Shown: one piece after another, positions 40,456-50,283 of the stretch
Layout: every line of letters starts with the position of its first letter
Position numbering within the stretch: position 1 is the first letter of the stretch
Source: Aeromonas schubertii
GTDB lineage: Bacteria > Pseudomonadota > Gammaproteobacteria > Enterobacterales > Aeromonadaceae
NCBI RefSeq assembly: GCF_000820105.1
Contig: NZ_CDDB01000068.1
Location: 124,001 to 188,000, forward strand
DNA length: 64,000 nucleotides
Direction of reading: 5' to 3'
Translations under genes and position numbers: made by a program
Notes under the pieces: generated by a model
What the model saw: only the letters and a program-made list of their open reading frames with translations
The model's database searches: none
Told to the model about the DNA's origin: nothing

Positions 40456-41506
40456 TAGTAATAACCAGGTGACCGGTAACGACATCACCGAGGCCCAGCG
40501 TCAGATCCTTGACAGCATGAGTGGCATGGAGATGGCCGCCGTGCTGATGCTGAGCCTCAACGAGGAGGATGCCGCCCAGATCTTCCGTCACCTCGAGCCC
40601 AAGCAGGTGCAGCGTCTGGGTATGTCGATGGCCTCCATGTCCGACTTCAGCCACGATCGGGTGGCGGCGGTGCATCGCCAGTTTATCGATGACATTCAGA
40701 AGTACACCAACATCGGCATCGGCAGCGAAGACTTCGTGCGCAAGGCCTTGGTGGCGGCCCTGGGCGAGGACAAGGCGAGCAACCTGGTGGACCAGATCAT
40801 TCTTGGCTCCGGTGCCCGCGGCCTCGACTCGCTCAAGTGGATGGATGCCCGCCAGGTGGCCAGCATCATCCAAAACGAGCACCCGCAGATCCAGACTATC
40901 GTGCTCTCCTACCTCGAGCCCGAGCAGTCGGCCGAGATCTTGAGCCAGTTCCCCGAGCAGGTGCGCCTCGATCTGGTGATGCGTATCGCCAACCTCGAGG
41001 AGGTACAACCGGCGGCACTGCAAGAGCTTAACGACATCATGGAGAAACAGTTCGCCGGAGCCGCCGGTGCTCAGGCGGCCAAGATGGGCGGCCTGAAGGC
41101 GGCGGCCAACATCATGAACTACCTCGACACCAACGTCGAAGGGCAGCTGATGGACTCCATCCGCGAGGCGGACGAGGAGATGAGTCAGCAGATCCAGGAT
41201 CTGATGTTCGTGTTCGAGAACCTCATCGATGTGGACGATCGCGGCATTCAGACCCTGCTGCGGGAAGTGCCCGGCGATCTGCTGCAGCGCGCCCTCAAGG
41301 GGTCCGACGACCAGCTGCGCGACAAGATCTTCAAGAACATGTCCAAACGGGCGGCCGAGATGCTGGCCGATGATCTGGAGGCGATGGGGCCGATCCGCGT
41401 CTCCGAAGTCGAGACGGCGCAAAAAGAGATCCTCTCTATCGCCCGTCGTCTGGCCGATGCCGGCGAGCTGATGCTGGGCTCGGGTGGCGGCGACGAGTTC
41501 CTCTAA
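40448..41506 (+). CDS. fliG: Flagellar motor switch protein FliG
   Basis: A 352-residue protein with FliG N, middle and C domains. The torque helix is represented by RGIQTLLREVPGDLLQRALKGSDDQLRDKIFKNMSKRAAEML. It links the MS ring to FliM and interacts with the stators. Translation is coupled to fliF by an 8-bp overlap. Confidence 0.98.
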   Translation: MPDSNNQVTGNDITEAQRQILDSMSGMEMAAVLMLSLNEEDAAQIFRHLEPKQVQRLGMSMASMSDFSHDRVAAVHRQFIDDIQKYTNIGIGSEDFVRKALVAALGEDKASNLVDQIILGSGARGLDSLKWMDARQVASIIQNEHPQIQTIVLSYLEPEQSAEILSQFPEQVRLDLVMRIANLEEVQPAALQELNDIMEKQFAGAAGAQAAKMGGLKAAANIMNYLDTNVEGQLMDSIREADEEMSQQIQDLMFVFENLIDVDDRGIQTLLREVPGDLLQRALKGSDDQLRDKIFKNMSKRAAEMLADDLEAMGPIRVSEVETAQKEILSIARRLADAGELMLGSGGGDEFL

Positions 41507-41509
41507 TCC

Positions 41510-42304
41510 ATGAGCGATCGCAAATTAAGGGGCTACCTGCGCCCGGAGCAGGATCCCGTCGAGATACAGGATTGGGGATGGCCCGAGATGGAGGTGGAGC
41601 ACGCCGTCTCGAGCAATGCCCTGGGGTTGCCTCCCGACTGGTACCAGCAAGCGGAGCCGGAGCCTGATGTGGCTCCGGAGCCTGAGCCTGCCCCCACCCT
41701 CACCGCCGAGGAGCTCGAGGCGATCCGCCAGGCGGCCTGGGAGGAGGGGATGAGTGAGGGGCGCGAGGCTGGGTTTGCCCAGGGGCTGGAAGAGGGCAAG
41801 CTGGAGGGATTGCAAAAGGGACACGAGGCCGGCTTTGCCCAGGGGCGTGAAGAGGGGCTGGCCATGGGACGCGAGGTGATCGAGCAGGCCATTGCCCACT
41901 GGCAGCAGCTCGCCACACGCCTGGCCACCCCCCTCGCCGAGATGGACGAGAGGGTCGAAGAGCAGTTGGTGAGCCTGGCCATGCAACTGGCCAGGGCGCT
42001 TATCAAGCACGAGGCCGAGACCTCGCCGCGACTGCTGCTGGCCGCCCTCAAGGAGGGATTGGCCCACTTGCCGGCGGCCGAGAGCGGGGTCACCTTGCAG
42101 CTGCATCCGGATGACGTGACCCGTGTGCAGGAGGCCTTTGGCGCCGAGGAGTGCGACAAGCGCGGCTGGCGGCTGGAGGCGGATCCCACCCTCTCTCCCG
42201 GGGACGTGCAACTGGCGACGACCTTGTCGAGCATCGACATGCAACTTGAGTCCCGTATCGCCCAGCTGCTGCGCAATTTTCTGCGCGACAACCAGGAGTC
42301 GTAA
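41510..42304 (+). CDS. fliH: Flagellar assembly protein FliH
   Basis: A 264-residue FliI-ATPase regulator. It has a Pro/Glu-rich N-terminus and a glycine-zipper-like helix with GxxxG-type repeats (EGMSEGREAGFAQGLEEGKL..., then GHEAGFAQGREEGLAMGRE). The C-terminal globular domain binds FliI. Three bases separate it from fliG and three from fliI. Confidence 0.94.
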   Translation: MSDRKLRGYLRPEQDPVEIQDWGWPEMEVEHAVSSNALGLPPDWYQQAEPEPDVAPEPEPAPTLTAEELEAIRQAAWEEGMSEGREAGFAQGLEEGKLEGLQKGHEAGFAQGREEGLAMGREVIEQAIAHWQQLATRLATPLAEMDERVEEQLVSLAMQLARALIKHEAETSPRLLLAALKEGLAHLPAAESGVTLQLHPDDVTRVQEAFGAEECDKRGWRLEADPTLSPGDVQLATTLSSIDMQLESRIAQLLRNFLRDNQES

Positions 42305-42307
42305 ACC

Positions 42308-43639
42308 ATGAGCGAGCTCTTGAATCGCCTGCAACGCTACCGGGTCGGTGAGATTGCGCCACGCACACCGGTTGCCGGAAAATTGACGCGGGTGGTGGGG
42401 CTCACCCTGGAGGCGGTGGGGTGCCGGGCCGCCATCGGTTCGCTCTGCCGGATAGATACCCTTGAGGGGATGCTCGAGGCCGAGGTGGTCGGCTTCTCGG
42501 GCGATCGTCTCTATCTGATGCCCAGTGAACAGCTCAAGGGGGTGATCCCCGGCGCCCGGGTCGTACCGCTTACCGAAGAGCAGGGGATCCCGGTCGGTAT
42601 GGGCTTGCTCGGAAGGGTTATCGATGGCATTGGCCAGCCCCTGGATGGGCTGGGCCCCATCCTCAGTGCCCAGACGGCCCGTTTTGCCGCACGGGGCATC
42701 AACCCACTGGCCCGTCGCCCCATTCATCAGCCGATGGATGTGGGGGTGCGCGCCATCAACGCCATGTTGACGGTGGGACAGGGGCAGCGGATGGGGCTGT
42801 TTGCCGGCTCCGGGGTCGGCAAGTCGGTGCTGCTTGGCATGATGACCCGGGGCTCGGTGGCTGATGTGGTGGTCGTCGGGCTCATCGGTGAACGGGGCCG
42901 CGAGGTCAAGGAGTTTATCGAGGAGATCCTCGGCGCCGAAGGGCGTGAGCGGGCCGTGGTGGTGGCAGCGCCAGCCGATGCCTCGCCCCTGATGCGTCTC
43001 AAGGGGTGCGAGACGGCCATCACCATCGCCGAATATTTCCGGGATCAGGGCATGAATGTGCTGCTGCTGATGGACTCGCTCACCCGTTATGCCCAGGCTC
43101 AGCGCGAGATCGCCCTGGCAGTTGGCGAGCCACCGGCGACCAAGGGCTATCCCCCCTCGGTGTTTGCCAAGTTGCCGGCGCTGGTCGAGCGGGCGGGCAA
43201 CGGGGGGGAGGGGCAGGGCTCCATTACCGCCTTCTTTACTGTGCTGACCGAAGGGGACGATCTGCAGGATCCCATCGCCGATGCGGCGCGGGCGATCCTC
43301 GATGGTCACATAGTGCTGTCGCGGGAGCTGGCCGATGCCGGCCACTATCCGGCTATCGACATCGAAAAATCCATCAGCCGGGTCATGCCTCAGGTCACCT
43401 CGCTTGAGCACATGCAAATCGCCCGGCTCTTCAAACAGTTTTACTCCCTCTACCAGCAGAATCGGGATCTCATCAGTATCGGCGCCTACAGCCCGGGGGC
43501 CGATCCCCGCATCGATCGGGCCATCACCCAGAAACCCTACATGGACCACTTCTTGCAGCAGGGAATGAGAGAGGTGGTGGGGTACGATCAGGGTCTGACG
43601 GATCTGAAGATGGTCAGCGGTCCCTTGCAGATGGTCTAG
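42308..43639 (+). CDS. fliI: Flagellar export ATPase FliI
   Basis: A 443-residue ATPase with Walker [24 protein letters not shown], and Walker [16 protein letters not shown]. It energises flagellar substrate entry. It is the paralogue of SctN in this window. Confidence 0.98.
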   Translation: MSELLNRLQRYRVGEIAPRTPVAGKLTRVVGLTLEAVGCRAAIGSLCRIDTLEGMLEAEVVGFSGDRLYLMPSEQLKGVIPGARVVPLTEEQGIPVGMGLLGRVIDGIGQPLDGLGPILSAQTARFAARGINPLARRPIHQPMDVGVRAINAMLTVGQGQRMGLFAGSGVGKSVLLGMMTRGSVADVVVVGLIGERGREVKEFIEEILGAEGRERAVVVAAPADASPLMRLKGCETAITIAEYFRDQGMNVLLLMDSLTRYAQAQREIALAVGEPPATKGYPPSVFAKLPALVERAGNGGEGQGSITAFFTVLTEGDDLQDPIADAARAILDGHIVLSRELADAGHYPAIDIEKSISRVMPQVTSLEHMQIARLFKQFYSLYQQNRDLISIGAYSPGADPRIDRAITQKPYMDHFLQQGMREVVGYDQGLTDLKMVSGPLQMV

Positions 43640-43647
43640 GAGGTTGA

Positions 43648-44088
43648 ATGAGCAAAGGGCTCGAGTTGTTGTCCGAACAGTTGGCTGAGGCGGAGCACCG
43701 CTGCGCCATGGCGCTGGCCAAGGCTCGCCAGGATCTCAAGCTCTTTATGGAGCAGTACGACGCCCTTGGCAACTATCGCCAGATCTACCTGCAACAGTGG
43801 ACCGAACGCGGCCTGGAGGGGATGGCAGCGCAACAAAACGTGCAATATCAGGCGTTTATTAACAAGCTGCAACTCGCGGCCGAGCAGCAGTACGAAGGGG
43901 TGCTGCAGGTAAGGCAGGTGGTGGAGCAGCGCAAGCAGGAGTGGTTGGCCATGCAGCAGCGGCGCAAGGCCGTCGCACTGCTACTGGAGAAAAAAGCGCT
44001 GCGCGAGCGCCAGAAGGCCGAGCGGCAGGAGCAGAAGATGCTCGACGAGTTTGCGACCCGCAGCTTCTTGAGAAATTCTGGCCTGTAA
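43648..44088 (+). CDS. fliJ: Flagellar export stalk protein FliJ
   Basis: A 146-residue antiparallel coiled coil (LLSEQLAEAEHRCAMALAKARQDLKLFMEQYDALGNYRQIYLQQ...). It is the central stalk and chaperone-escort protein of the flagellar export ATPase, placed after fliI as usual. Confidence 0.93.
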   Translation: MSKGLELLSEQLAEAEHRCAMALAKARQDLKLFMEQYDALGNYRQIYLQQWTERGLEGMAAQQNVQYQAFINKLQLAAEQQYEGVLQVRQVVEQRKQEWLAMQQRRKAVALLLEKKALRERQKAERQEQKMLDEFATRSFLRNSGL

Positions 44089-44190
44089 TTTGCTCATTTC
44101 CTGTTAACGCTCTTCTCACGGGATGCGTTGGACCCGACAAGACCGGACTTCGCCGTGGAGTCAAGGTACTGGCAACTGGAGTAATCGCCG

Positions 44191-46020
44191 ATGATCTCTC
44201 AACCCACACTCAATCTCGTGCCTGCCAAGGCTGCCGCCGCCGGTGAGGGGGCAAGCACCTCGTCCAGGGGGAGCGATTTTGCCGTCCTGATGATGGAGGA
44301 GGGCGCCGATCGGGTGCCGACAGAGCGAGGTACCGTGGCCGCCGAAGAGAAGTCTGCTCCCACGGAGGAGGGCAAAGAGAAGGGGCAAGAGGGCGGCGAA
44401 GAGTTGCCGCAGGATCTGCTGGCCCGTCTGATGGCCTCCCAGCAAGCCAGCACTCAGTTGACCAGTGCACCGGCTGTGACCGGGCGCCTTCCCGAAGAGG
44501 CCAAAGAGGAGGCCACCGATGAGGTCGGCGCCGCCCTCTCGGCCAACGGGAAGGAGGGAGAGCGCGCCTCGCAGCAAGCGGGGACGGTTGCCTTGCAGCT
44601 GGCTAGCGGCGCAAAGGGCGTCGAGAACACCCATGATGAGAGTCAACTCGCCTCCGAGGTCAGGCGTGCACTCGCCGAGTCTCGCGCCGCCGCTTCCCAG
44701 GAAGCGCCTGTGTCACCAAACAGTGACCCTCTGGGGGCGGGGAATGGCAAGCCCGTGAGCGGGCCGGAGGCGGCCAGGGGCTCTGGCGATGGCCAGGGCA
44801 AGATCCCGCTCTCCACCCTGATCGAGGCAGGCATGCTTCCCGTCGACGAGCGTGACGAGGCGGTCGCAGATGAGAGCCCCTTGGTGCAAAACCGGCCCAT
44901 GACCGCAGGCACGGCTCAGGAAGCGGGCACCAAAGAGAGCGCCTCTCGCCAGCCGGTGCATGCCGAGGCCAAGTCGGCGACGCCGCTTTCCGAGATGGTC
45001 GCCGCCGTCAAATCAGAGGCTGCTGCGGGCGACAAGAGCGCCACTTCACGCACCGAGCCCTCCGCTGTTACCCAACCTCCGGCGTCCCATCCGGTGAGTC
45101 GTCAGCCTCATGCTGACGCCGTGGCAACGAACCTGGTATCTACCCCGACCTCATCACTGACCCCGGGGATGGTTGCCACCGCGGCCACTGCTCCCCCTGC
45201 CCATCCTGCCGAGAGTGCGGCGAAGGAGGGGGAGTCGGGGACAAGTGCACCGACAGTGGGGGCCACCCTCCAGGCCCGGGGCGCACCGGATAAAATGAGC
45301 CGGGCTGCTGCCGTCATCACCGCAGAGAGTCAGGCAGAGGGCGTCGTTGCCGAGCCTCGTCAGGCCAGTCTTGTCAGAGAGGCAGTCATGGCGGCCCGGG
45401 CTGAGCGTCGCGAAGAGAGCGGGGATGGCAAGCGTCAGCCTCTGAGCGGCGAGAGCGGTGCCGTGAGTGCCAGTGTACAGGCCACGCCGCCGGGCCAGGT
45501 ACAGGAGAGCCGCCCGGCATCGATGCCGGAGGCGGCCCGCAGAGAGGGTGCGGCGACCTTCCCCGGGTCACAGCGTCTGAATCCCGAGACCGCGCCGGGT
45601 GAGTTGCAGCACAAGGTCAACGTGATGCTGGCCGACAAGTTGCAACAGGCGGAGCTACAGCTCGATCCCGTCGGGCTTGGCAAGATGAAGATTCACCTGC
45701 AGATGGGGCAGGATCAGCAGGTGAGCGTCCACTTCGTGGTACAGCATGGCCAGACCCGGGAGATGCTCGAGCAGAGCATGCCCAGGCTCAGGGAGATGTT
45801 GGCCGGCCAGGGCATCCAGTTGGGACAGACCCAGGTGCAGTATTCCCAGCAGGGGCAGCAACAGGGTCAGCAGATGGGTCAGTCGATGAATCAGGGGGGA
45901 CGGGGTCACTCCTCTGACGGTTATACCGGTGGTGGCGACGAAGAGACACAGGTCACATCGGGCGGCACTCGGTTGATCAGGGAATCGGCAACCGAGAGTG
46001 GAATTGATTTCTATGCTTGA
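44191..46020 (+). CDS. fliK: Flagellar hook-length control protein FliK
   Basis: A 609-residue protein, long for the family. The first ~480 residues are low-complexity Ala/Ser/Glu/Pro. The conserved C-terminal Flg_hook domain begins near ELQHKVNVMLADKLQQAELQLDPVGLGKMKIHLQM and ends near LAGQGIQLGQTQV, followed by a Gln/Gly-rich tail. It measures hook length and triggers the FlhB switch. The 102 bp before it hold no clear promoter. Confidence 0.93.
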   Translation: MISQPTLNLVPAKAAAAGEGASTSSRGSDFAVLMMEEGADRVPTERGTVAAEEKSAPTEEGKEKGQEGGEELPQDLLARLMASQQASTQLTSAPAVTGRLPEEAKEEATDEVGAALSANGKEGERASQQAGTVALQLASGAKGVENTHDESQLASEVRRALAESRAAASQEAPVSPNSDPLGAGNGKPVSGPEAARGSGDGQGKIPLSTLIEAGMLPVDERDEAVADESPLVQNRPMTAGTAQEAGTKESASRQPVHAEAKSATPLSEMVAAVKSEAAAGDKSATSRTEPSAVTQPPASHPVSRQPHADAVATNLVSTPTSSLTPGMVATAATAPPAHPAESAAKEGESGTSAPTVGATLQARGAPDKMSRAAAVITAESQAEGVVAEPRQASLVREAVMAARAERREESGDGKRQPLSGESGAVSASVQATPPGQVQESRPASMPEAARREGAATFPGSQRLNPETAPGELQHKVNVMLADKLQQAELQLDPVGLGKMKIHLQMGQDQQVSVHFVVQHGQTREMLEQSMPRLREMLAGQGIQLGQTQVQYSQQGQQQGQQMGQSMNQGGRGHSSDGYTGGGDEETQVTSGGTRLIRESATESGIDFYA

Positions 46021-46077
46021 AGCGCCCCGCAGCAACTATATGATAATGAAACAGTTAGGTGACATGGTGGCGTGGCG

Positions 46078-46599
46078 ATGGCAGATGACAGCGAATTAAC
46101 CCTCAAGGATAAGGGAAGCGGCAAGAAAAAAATCATCATCATTGGTGCAATTGCGCTGGTGTTGCTGGCCGGTGGCGGTGGTGCCGCCTGGTTTTTGCTG
46201 GGTGGTTCGGGTGAGCCGTCAGCGCCTGCCGAGACGACCGAGAGTGCAGAAGCACCCGCCAAGGCGGATACCAAGGGACAGCCGCCCCTCTATGTGGGCA
46301 TGCCTCGTCCCTTTGTCTTCAACGTGAGTGGACAGAGCCGGGATCGTCTGGTGCAGATCAAGGTCCAGTTGATGGTACGAGGTGCCGCCAACGATGGATT
46401 GGCAAGACAGCATATTCCGCTCATCGAGGGGACATTGCTGCGTGTCTTCAGTGCCGCCACCGCCGAGCAGCTCTCTACCTTCGAAGGCAAGGAGAAGCTG
46501 CGTACCGATGCGCTGGAGGAGAGTCAGCGGGTACTCAAGGAGCTGACCAAGGAGAACGTGGTGGAACAGGTACTCTTTACCGGCTTTGTGATGCAGTAG
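46078..46599 (+). CDS. fliL: Flagellar stator-associated protein FliL
   Basis: A 173-residue single-pass membrane protein: basic N-terminus KDKGSGKKK, membrane helix IIIIGAIALVLLAGGGGAAWFLL, and periplasmic FliL domain. It supports stator function around the rotor. The ATG at 46078 is used; GTG at 46072 would add two residues. Confidence 0.94.
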   Translation: MADDSELTLKDKGSGKKKIIIIGAIALVLLAGGGGAAWFLLGGSGEPSAPAETTESAEAPAKADTKGQPPLYVGMPRPFVFNVSGQSRDRLVQIKVQLMVRGAANDGLARQHIPLIEGTLLRVFSAATAEQLSTFEGKEKLRTDALEESQRVLKELTKENVVEQVLFTGFVMQ

Positions 46600-46606
46600 G
46601 TGAACC

Positions 46607-47674
46607 GTGAGTGATCTCTTAAGCCAGGACGAAATCGATGCCCTGCTCCACGGGGTGGATGAGGTCGAAGAGGAGGAGGTCGGCCCTTCGGGTGGACCCG
46701 GTGTTGCCTCGTTTGACTTCTCCTCCCAGGATCGCATCGTCCGGGGTCGTATGCCGACTCTGGAGTTGGTTAACGAGCGTTTTGCCCGCCACATGCGGAT
46801 CAGCCTCTTCAACATGATGCGCCGCACTGCCGAGGTATCGATCAACGGGGTGCAGATGCTGAAGTTTGGCGAGTATGTGCACACCCTGTTTGTTCCGACC
46901 AGTCTCAACATGGTGCGTTTTCGCCCCCTGAAAGGGACCGCCCTCATCACCATGGAGGCGCGTCTGGTCTTCATCCTGGTGGAAAATTTCTTCGGTGGCG
47001 ATGGTCGCTACCATGCCAAGATCGAGGGGCGTGAATTTACCCCTACCGAGCGGCGCATCATTCAGATGTTGCTCAAGCTGGTGTTCGAGGATTACAAGGA
47101 CGCCTGGGCCCCTGTGATGGATGTGGGGTTTGAATACCTCGACTCCGAAGTCAACCCGGCCATGGCCAACATAGTGAGCCCGACCGAGGTGATCGTGATC
47201 AGCTCGTTTCACATCGAACTCGATGGTGGGGGCGGGGATTTCCATGTGGCCATGCCCTACTCCATGCTCGAGCCCATCCGCGAGCTGCTCGATGCCGGTG
47301 TCCAGAGTGACAAGGGCGATACCGATGTGCGCTGGAGCAAGGCGCTGCGCGATGAGATCATGGATGTCAAAGTGGGCCTGCGTGCCAAGTTGCTCGAGAC
47401 CGACATCAGTTTGCGCGAGTTGATGGAGCTGCAACCCGGTGACATCATTCCGGTGGAGATGCCGGAGAACCTGCTCGTCTTTGTAGAAGATCTGCCCACA
47501 TTCCACGCCAAGATGGGGCGTACTCGCGAGAGGGTTGCCCTCAAGATCACCGACAAACTCAAGCGTCCCGATTCAGTGAAGAATGAGATGCATCTGGTCA
47601 CCCGGGGTGGGGTCAGGATCGACGGGGATGTGGAGCTCGAGGAGCTCGAGCGTGGCATTCAGGAACAGCAGTAA
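46607..47674 (+). CDS. fliM: Flagellar motor switch protein FliM
   Basis: A 355-residue protein with the N-terminal CheY-P-binding peptide LLSQDEIDALLHG, a middle FliG-binding domain, and a C-terminal SpoA domain. The start is GTG at 46607, with TAGGTG in front. It forms the C-ring and reverses rotation upon CheY-P binding. Confidence 0.97.
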   Translation: MSDLLSQDEIDALLHGVDEVEEEEVGPSGGPGVASFDFSSQDRIVRGRMPTLELVNERFARHMRISLFNMMRRTAEVSINGVQMLKFGEYVHTLFVPTSLNMVRFRPLKGTALITMEARLVFILVENFFGGDGRYHAKIEGREFTPTERRIIQMLLKLVFEDYKDAWAPVMDVGFEYLDSEVNPAMANIVSPTEVIVISSFHIELDGGGGDFHVAMPYSMLEPIRELLDAGVQSDKGDTDVRWSKALRDEIMDVKVGLRAKLLETDISLRELMELQPGDIIPVEMPENLLVFVEDLPTFHAKMGRTRERVALKITDKLKRPDSVKNEMHLVTRGGVRIDGDVELEELERGIQEQQ

Positions 47675-47704
47675 ACCCGATTCAAGAACAAGGATTCGAC
47701 AAAC

Positions 47705-48109
47705 ATGAGTGGAAACGACGAAGAGCAGGACCTGATGGCGGACGCCTGGGCGGCGGCACTGGAGGAGCAGGTGGCCTCCGAGACGGCCGAGGTCAAACCG
47801 GCCCCCCTGGAGGAGCTGCAGGAAGAGCCCCCCATCTCGGCCGAAGAGCGTCGCAAGCTCGACACCATACTCGATATTCCCGTGACCATCTCGATGGAAG
47901 TGGGGCGCAGCCAGATCAGCATCCGCAATCTGTTGCAGCTTAACCAGGGCTCGGTGGTGGAGCTGGATCGGGTGGCCGGCGAGCCTCTCGACGTACTGGT
48001 CAACGGCACCCTGATCGCCCACGGCGAGGTGGTGGTGGTGAATGACAAGTTCGGTATCCGCCTGACCGATGTCATCAGCCAGATCGAGCGGATCAAGAAA
48101 CTCAAATGA
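47705..48109 (+). CDS. fliN: Flagellar motor switch protein FliN
   Basis: A 134-residue protein: an acidic N-terminal tail, then the SpoA domain (LDTILDIPVTISMEVGRSQISIRNLLQLNQGSVVELDRVAGEPLDVLVNGTLIAHGEVVVVNDKFGIRLTDV). It completes the C-ring with FliM. Overlaps fliO by 4 bp. Confidence 0.98.
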   Translation: MSGNDEEQDLMADAWAAALEEQVASETAEVKPAPLEELQEEPPISAEERRKLDTILDIPVTISMEVGRSQISIRNLLQLNQGSVVELDRVAGEPLDVLVNGTLIAHGEVVVVNDKFGIRLTDVISQIERIKKLK

Positions 48110-48477
48110 TGCGATATCTCTGGCTGTTATTGCCTCTTCCCCTGTGGGCCGAGCCCACCGGTGCCAGCACGCCCAACATGACCTCATGGCTACTTTCGAG
48201 TCTGCTGGTGATCGGTCTCATCGTGGTGCTCGGAGCGCTGCTCAAGAAATCCCGTCTCTCCCAGAGCCTCAATGGTGGCCAGATGAAGGTGGTTGCCACC
48301 CTGCCCCTTGGGGTCAAAGAGAAGCTGATGGTGGTCAGGGTGGGTGAGCAGCAATATCTGCTCGGTGTCACCCCGGCTCAGGTCAGTTTTCTCTCCCGCC
48401 TCGAGACGCCCCTCGATGAAACCCAGCCCTTTGCGCAGCAACTGGGCAAGCTGATGAAAAAGGATGATCATGCGTAG
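48106..48477 (+). CDS. fliO: Flagellar export-gate assembly protein FliO
   Basis: A 123-residue protein with an N-terminal hydrophobic leader, one membrane helix ([18 protein letters not shown]), and a cytoplasmic domain ([36 protein letters not shown]). It assists FliP assembly. Overlaps fliN and fliP. Confidence 0.93.
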   Translation: MMRYLWLLLPLPLWAEPTGASTPNMTSWLLSSLLVIGLIVVLGALLKKSRLSQSLNGGQMKVVATLPLGVKEKLMVVRVGEQQYLLGVTPAQVSFLSRLETPLDETQPFAQQLGKLMKKDDHA

Positions 48478-49210
48478 CCTGCTCTGGCTTGGCTTGCTGT
48501 TGGCGGCGCCGCTCTGTTTTGGCCAGGACGGGATGTCGGCGGTGACGGTCACCACCAACACCGACGGGAGTCAGGAGTACAGCCTGACCCTGCAGGTGTT
48601 GGCGCTGATGACGGCGCTCTCCTTCCTGCCGGCCATCGTCATCATGATGACCTCCTTTACCCGTATCGTGGTGGTACTCGGTATTTTGCGTCAGGCCATC
48701 GGTTTGCAGCAGAGTCCCTCCAATCAGGTACTGATCGGTATCGCGCTCTTCATGTCGTTCTTCATCATGTCGCCTGTGCTCGATCGCATCAATGATGAGG
48801 CGCTGCAACCCTATCTGGCCGAGACCATCACCTCAAAGGAAGCCCTGGCCAAGGCGCAGGTTCCCCTGCAGCAGTTCATGTTGTCCCAGACGCGCATCAA
48901 GGATCTCAACACCTTTATGGAGATCGCCAATGTGAAGGTGGATAAGCCGCAGGATGTGCCCATGCGCGTGCTGATCCCGGCCTTCGTGACCAGTGAGCTC
49001 AAGACGGCCTTCCAGATAGGATTTATGCTCTTCTTGCCGTTTCTGGTCATCGATCTGGTGGTGGCCAGTATACTGATGGCCATGGGCATGATGATGCTCT
49101 CGCCCATGATAGTGTCGCTTCCCTTCAAGCTGATGCTGTTTGTGATGGTCGATGGCTGGAACCTCATCATGGGCAGTCTGGCCACCAGTTTTGGCCTGGG
49201 CAGCGGCTAA
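48464..49210 (+). CDS. fliP: Flagellar export protein FliP
   Basis: A 248-residue protein with a signal peptide ([18 protein letters not shown]). The FliP signatures are [29 protein letters not shown] and [29 protein letters not shown]. It forms the FliPQR gate and is the paralogue of SctR here. A second ATG two codons downstream (48470) is equally possible. Confidence 0.97.
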   Translation: MIMRSLLWLGLLLAAPLCFGQDGMSAVTVTTNTDGSQEYSLTLQVLALMTALSFLPAIVIMMTSFTRIVVVLGILRQAIGLQQSPSNQVLIGIALFMSFFIMSPVLDRINDEALQPYLAETITSKEALAKAQVPLQQFMLSQTRIKDLNTFMEIANVKVDKPQDVPMRVLIPAFVTSELKTAFQIGFMLFLPFLVIDLVVASILMAMGMMMLSPMIVSLPFKLMLFVMVDGWNLIMGSLATSFGLGSG

Positions 49211-49219
49211 GGAGTCGCC

Positions 49220-49489
49220 ATGTCACCGGAAACCTTCGTCGATGTGTTTCGTGAGGCACTCTGGATTGTAAGCGTCATGGTGTGTGCCGTCATACTCCCC
49301 AGCCTGCTGGTGGGTCTGGTGGTCTCCATCTTCCAGGCGGCCACCTCTATCAACGAGCAGACCTTGAGTTTTCTGCCCCGTCTTATCGTCACCCTGCTGG
49401 CACTGGCCCTTGGAGCCCATTGGGGGATGCAGAGCCTGATGGATTTCTTCATTCTGATGGTGCAGCAGATCCCCGAGGTGGTGGGTTGA
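49220..49489 (+). CDS. fliQ: Flagellar export protein FliQ
   Basis: An 89-residue, two-helix membrane protein (VVSIFQAATSINEQTLSFLPRLIVTLLAL). It follows fliP by 9 bp and overlaps the fliR start. Confidence 0.96.
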   Translation: MSPETFVDVFREALWIVSVMVCAVILPSLLVGLVVSIFQAATSINEQTLSFLPRLIVTLLALALGAHWGMQSLMDFFILMVQQIPEVVG

Positions 49490-50283
49490 CCGTCTCCACC
49501 GGCCTCATCATGGAGTGGTTGGCCTCCTTCATCTGGCCCCTCTGCCGGATTGGCGGCATGTTGATGGTGATGGTGGTCTTTGGCAGCCGTTTGGTGCCGA
49601 TGCAGGTACGGCTGTTGCTCAGCCTCGCCATTACCATGGTGGTGGTGCCCGTTCTTCCTCCCATGCCGGCCGATCCCCTCTTCTCGGGGGCGGGCTTTCT
49701 CATCACGGTGCAGCAGATCCTGATCGGGGTTGCGATGGGGCAGTTGACCCTGTTTCTGACCGAGAGTTTCATCATGGGCGGCCAGGTGCTGGCGATGCAG
49801 ACCAGCCTTGGCTTTGCCTCCCTGGTCGACCCCATGAACGGCCAGTCGGCCCCCGTGGTGGGGCAGTTTTATCTGATGCTGGCGACCTTGGTCTTTCTGG
49901 CCGTTGATGGCCATCTGCTGCTGTTACGGCTGGTGATCCTCAGCTTCGATACCTTGCCGGTCTCCCAGTCGGGCATACCGGCGGTAATGTACCGGGATCT
50001 GGCTGCCTTCCTCGGAGTCATGTTTCAGGCTGCCTTGGTGATGTCACTGTCGGCCATCATTGCCCTGCTGCTTATCAACTTCTCGTTTGGGGTGATGACC
50101 CGGGCTGCTCCCCAATTGAATATCTTCAGCATGGGATTTGCGGTCAGCATGATCGCCGGTCTCTTCATCATCTGGCTCACCATCGGCAACTTTACCGAAC
50201 ACTTCGATCATCTGTGGCTACGGGTACAGGAGTTGCTTTGCCTGACCATAGGCACCCGGTGTGAGGGAGGCATAGATGGCTGA
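49486..50283 (+). CDS. fliR: Flagellar export protein FliR, TTG start
   Basis: A 265-residue polytopic protein of the FliR family (IWPLCRIGGMLMVMVVFGSRLVPMQVRLLLSLAITMVVVPVLPP). The TTG at 49486 overlaps the fliQ TGA (TTGA) and has a GAGGTGG site. The resulting N-terminus (TVSTGLIMEWLASFIWPLCR) aligns well with E. coli FliR. An ATG at 49510 would remove eight residues. Overlaps flhB by 8 bp. Confidence 0.93.
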   Translation: MTVSTGLIMEWLASFIWPLCRIGGMLMVMVVFGSRLVPMQVRLLLSLAITMVVVPVLPPMPADPLFSGAGFLITVQQILIGVAMGQLTLFLTESFIMGGQVLAMQTSLGFASLVDPMNGQSAPVVGQFYLMLATLVFLAVDGHLLLLRLVILSFDTLPVSQSGIPAVMYRDLAAFLGVMFQAALVMSLSAIIALLLINFSFGVMTRAAPQLNIFSMGFAVSMIAGLFIIWLTIGNFTEHFDHLWLRVQELLCLTIGTRCEGGIDG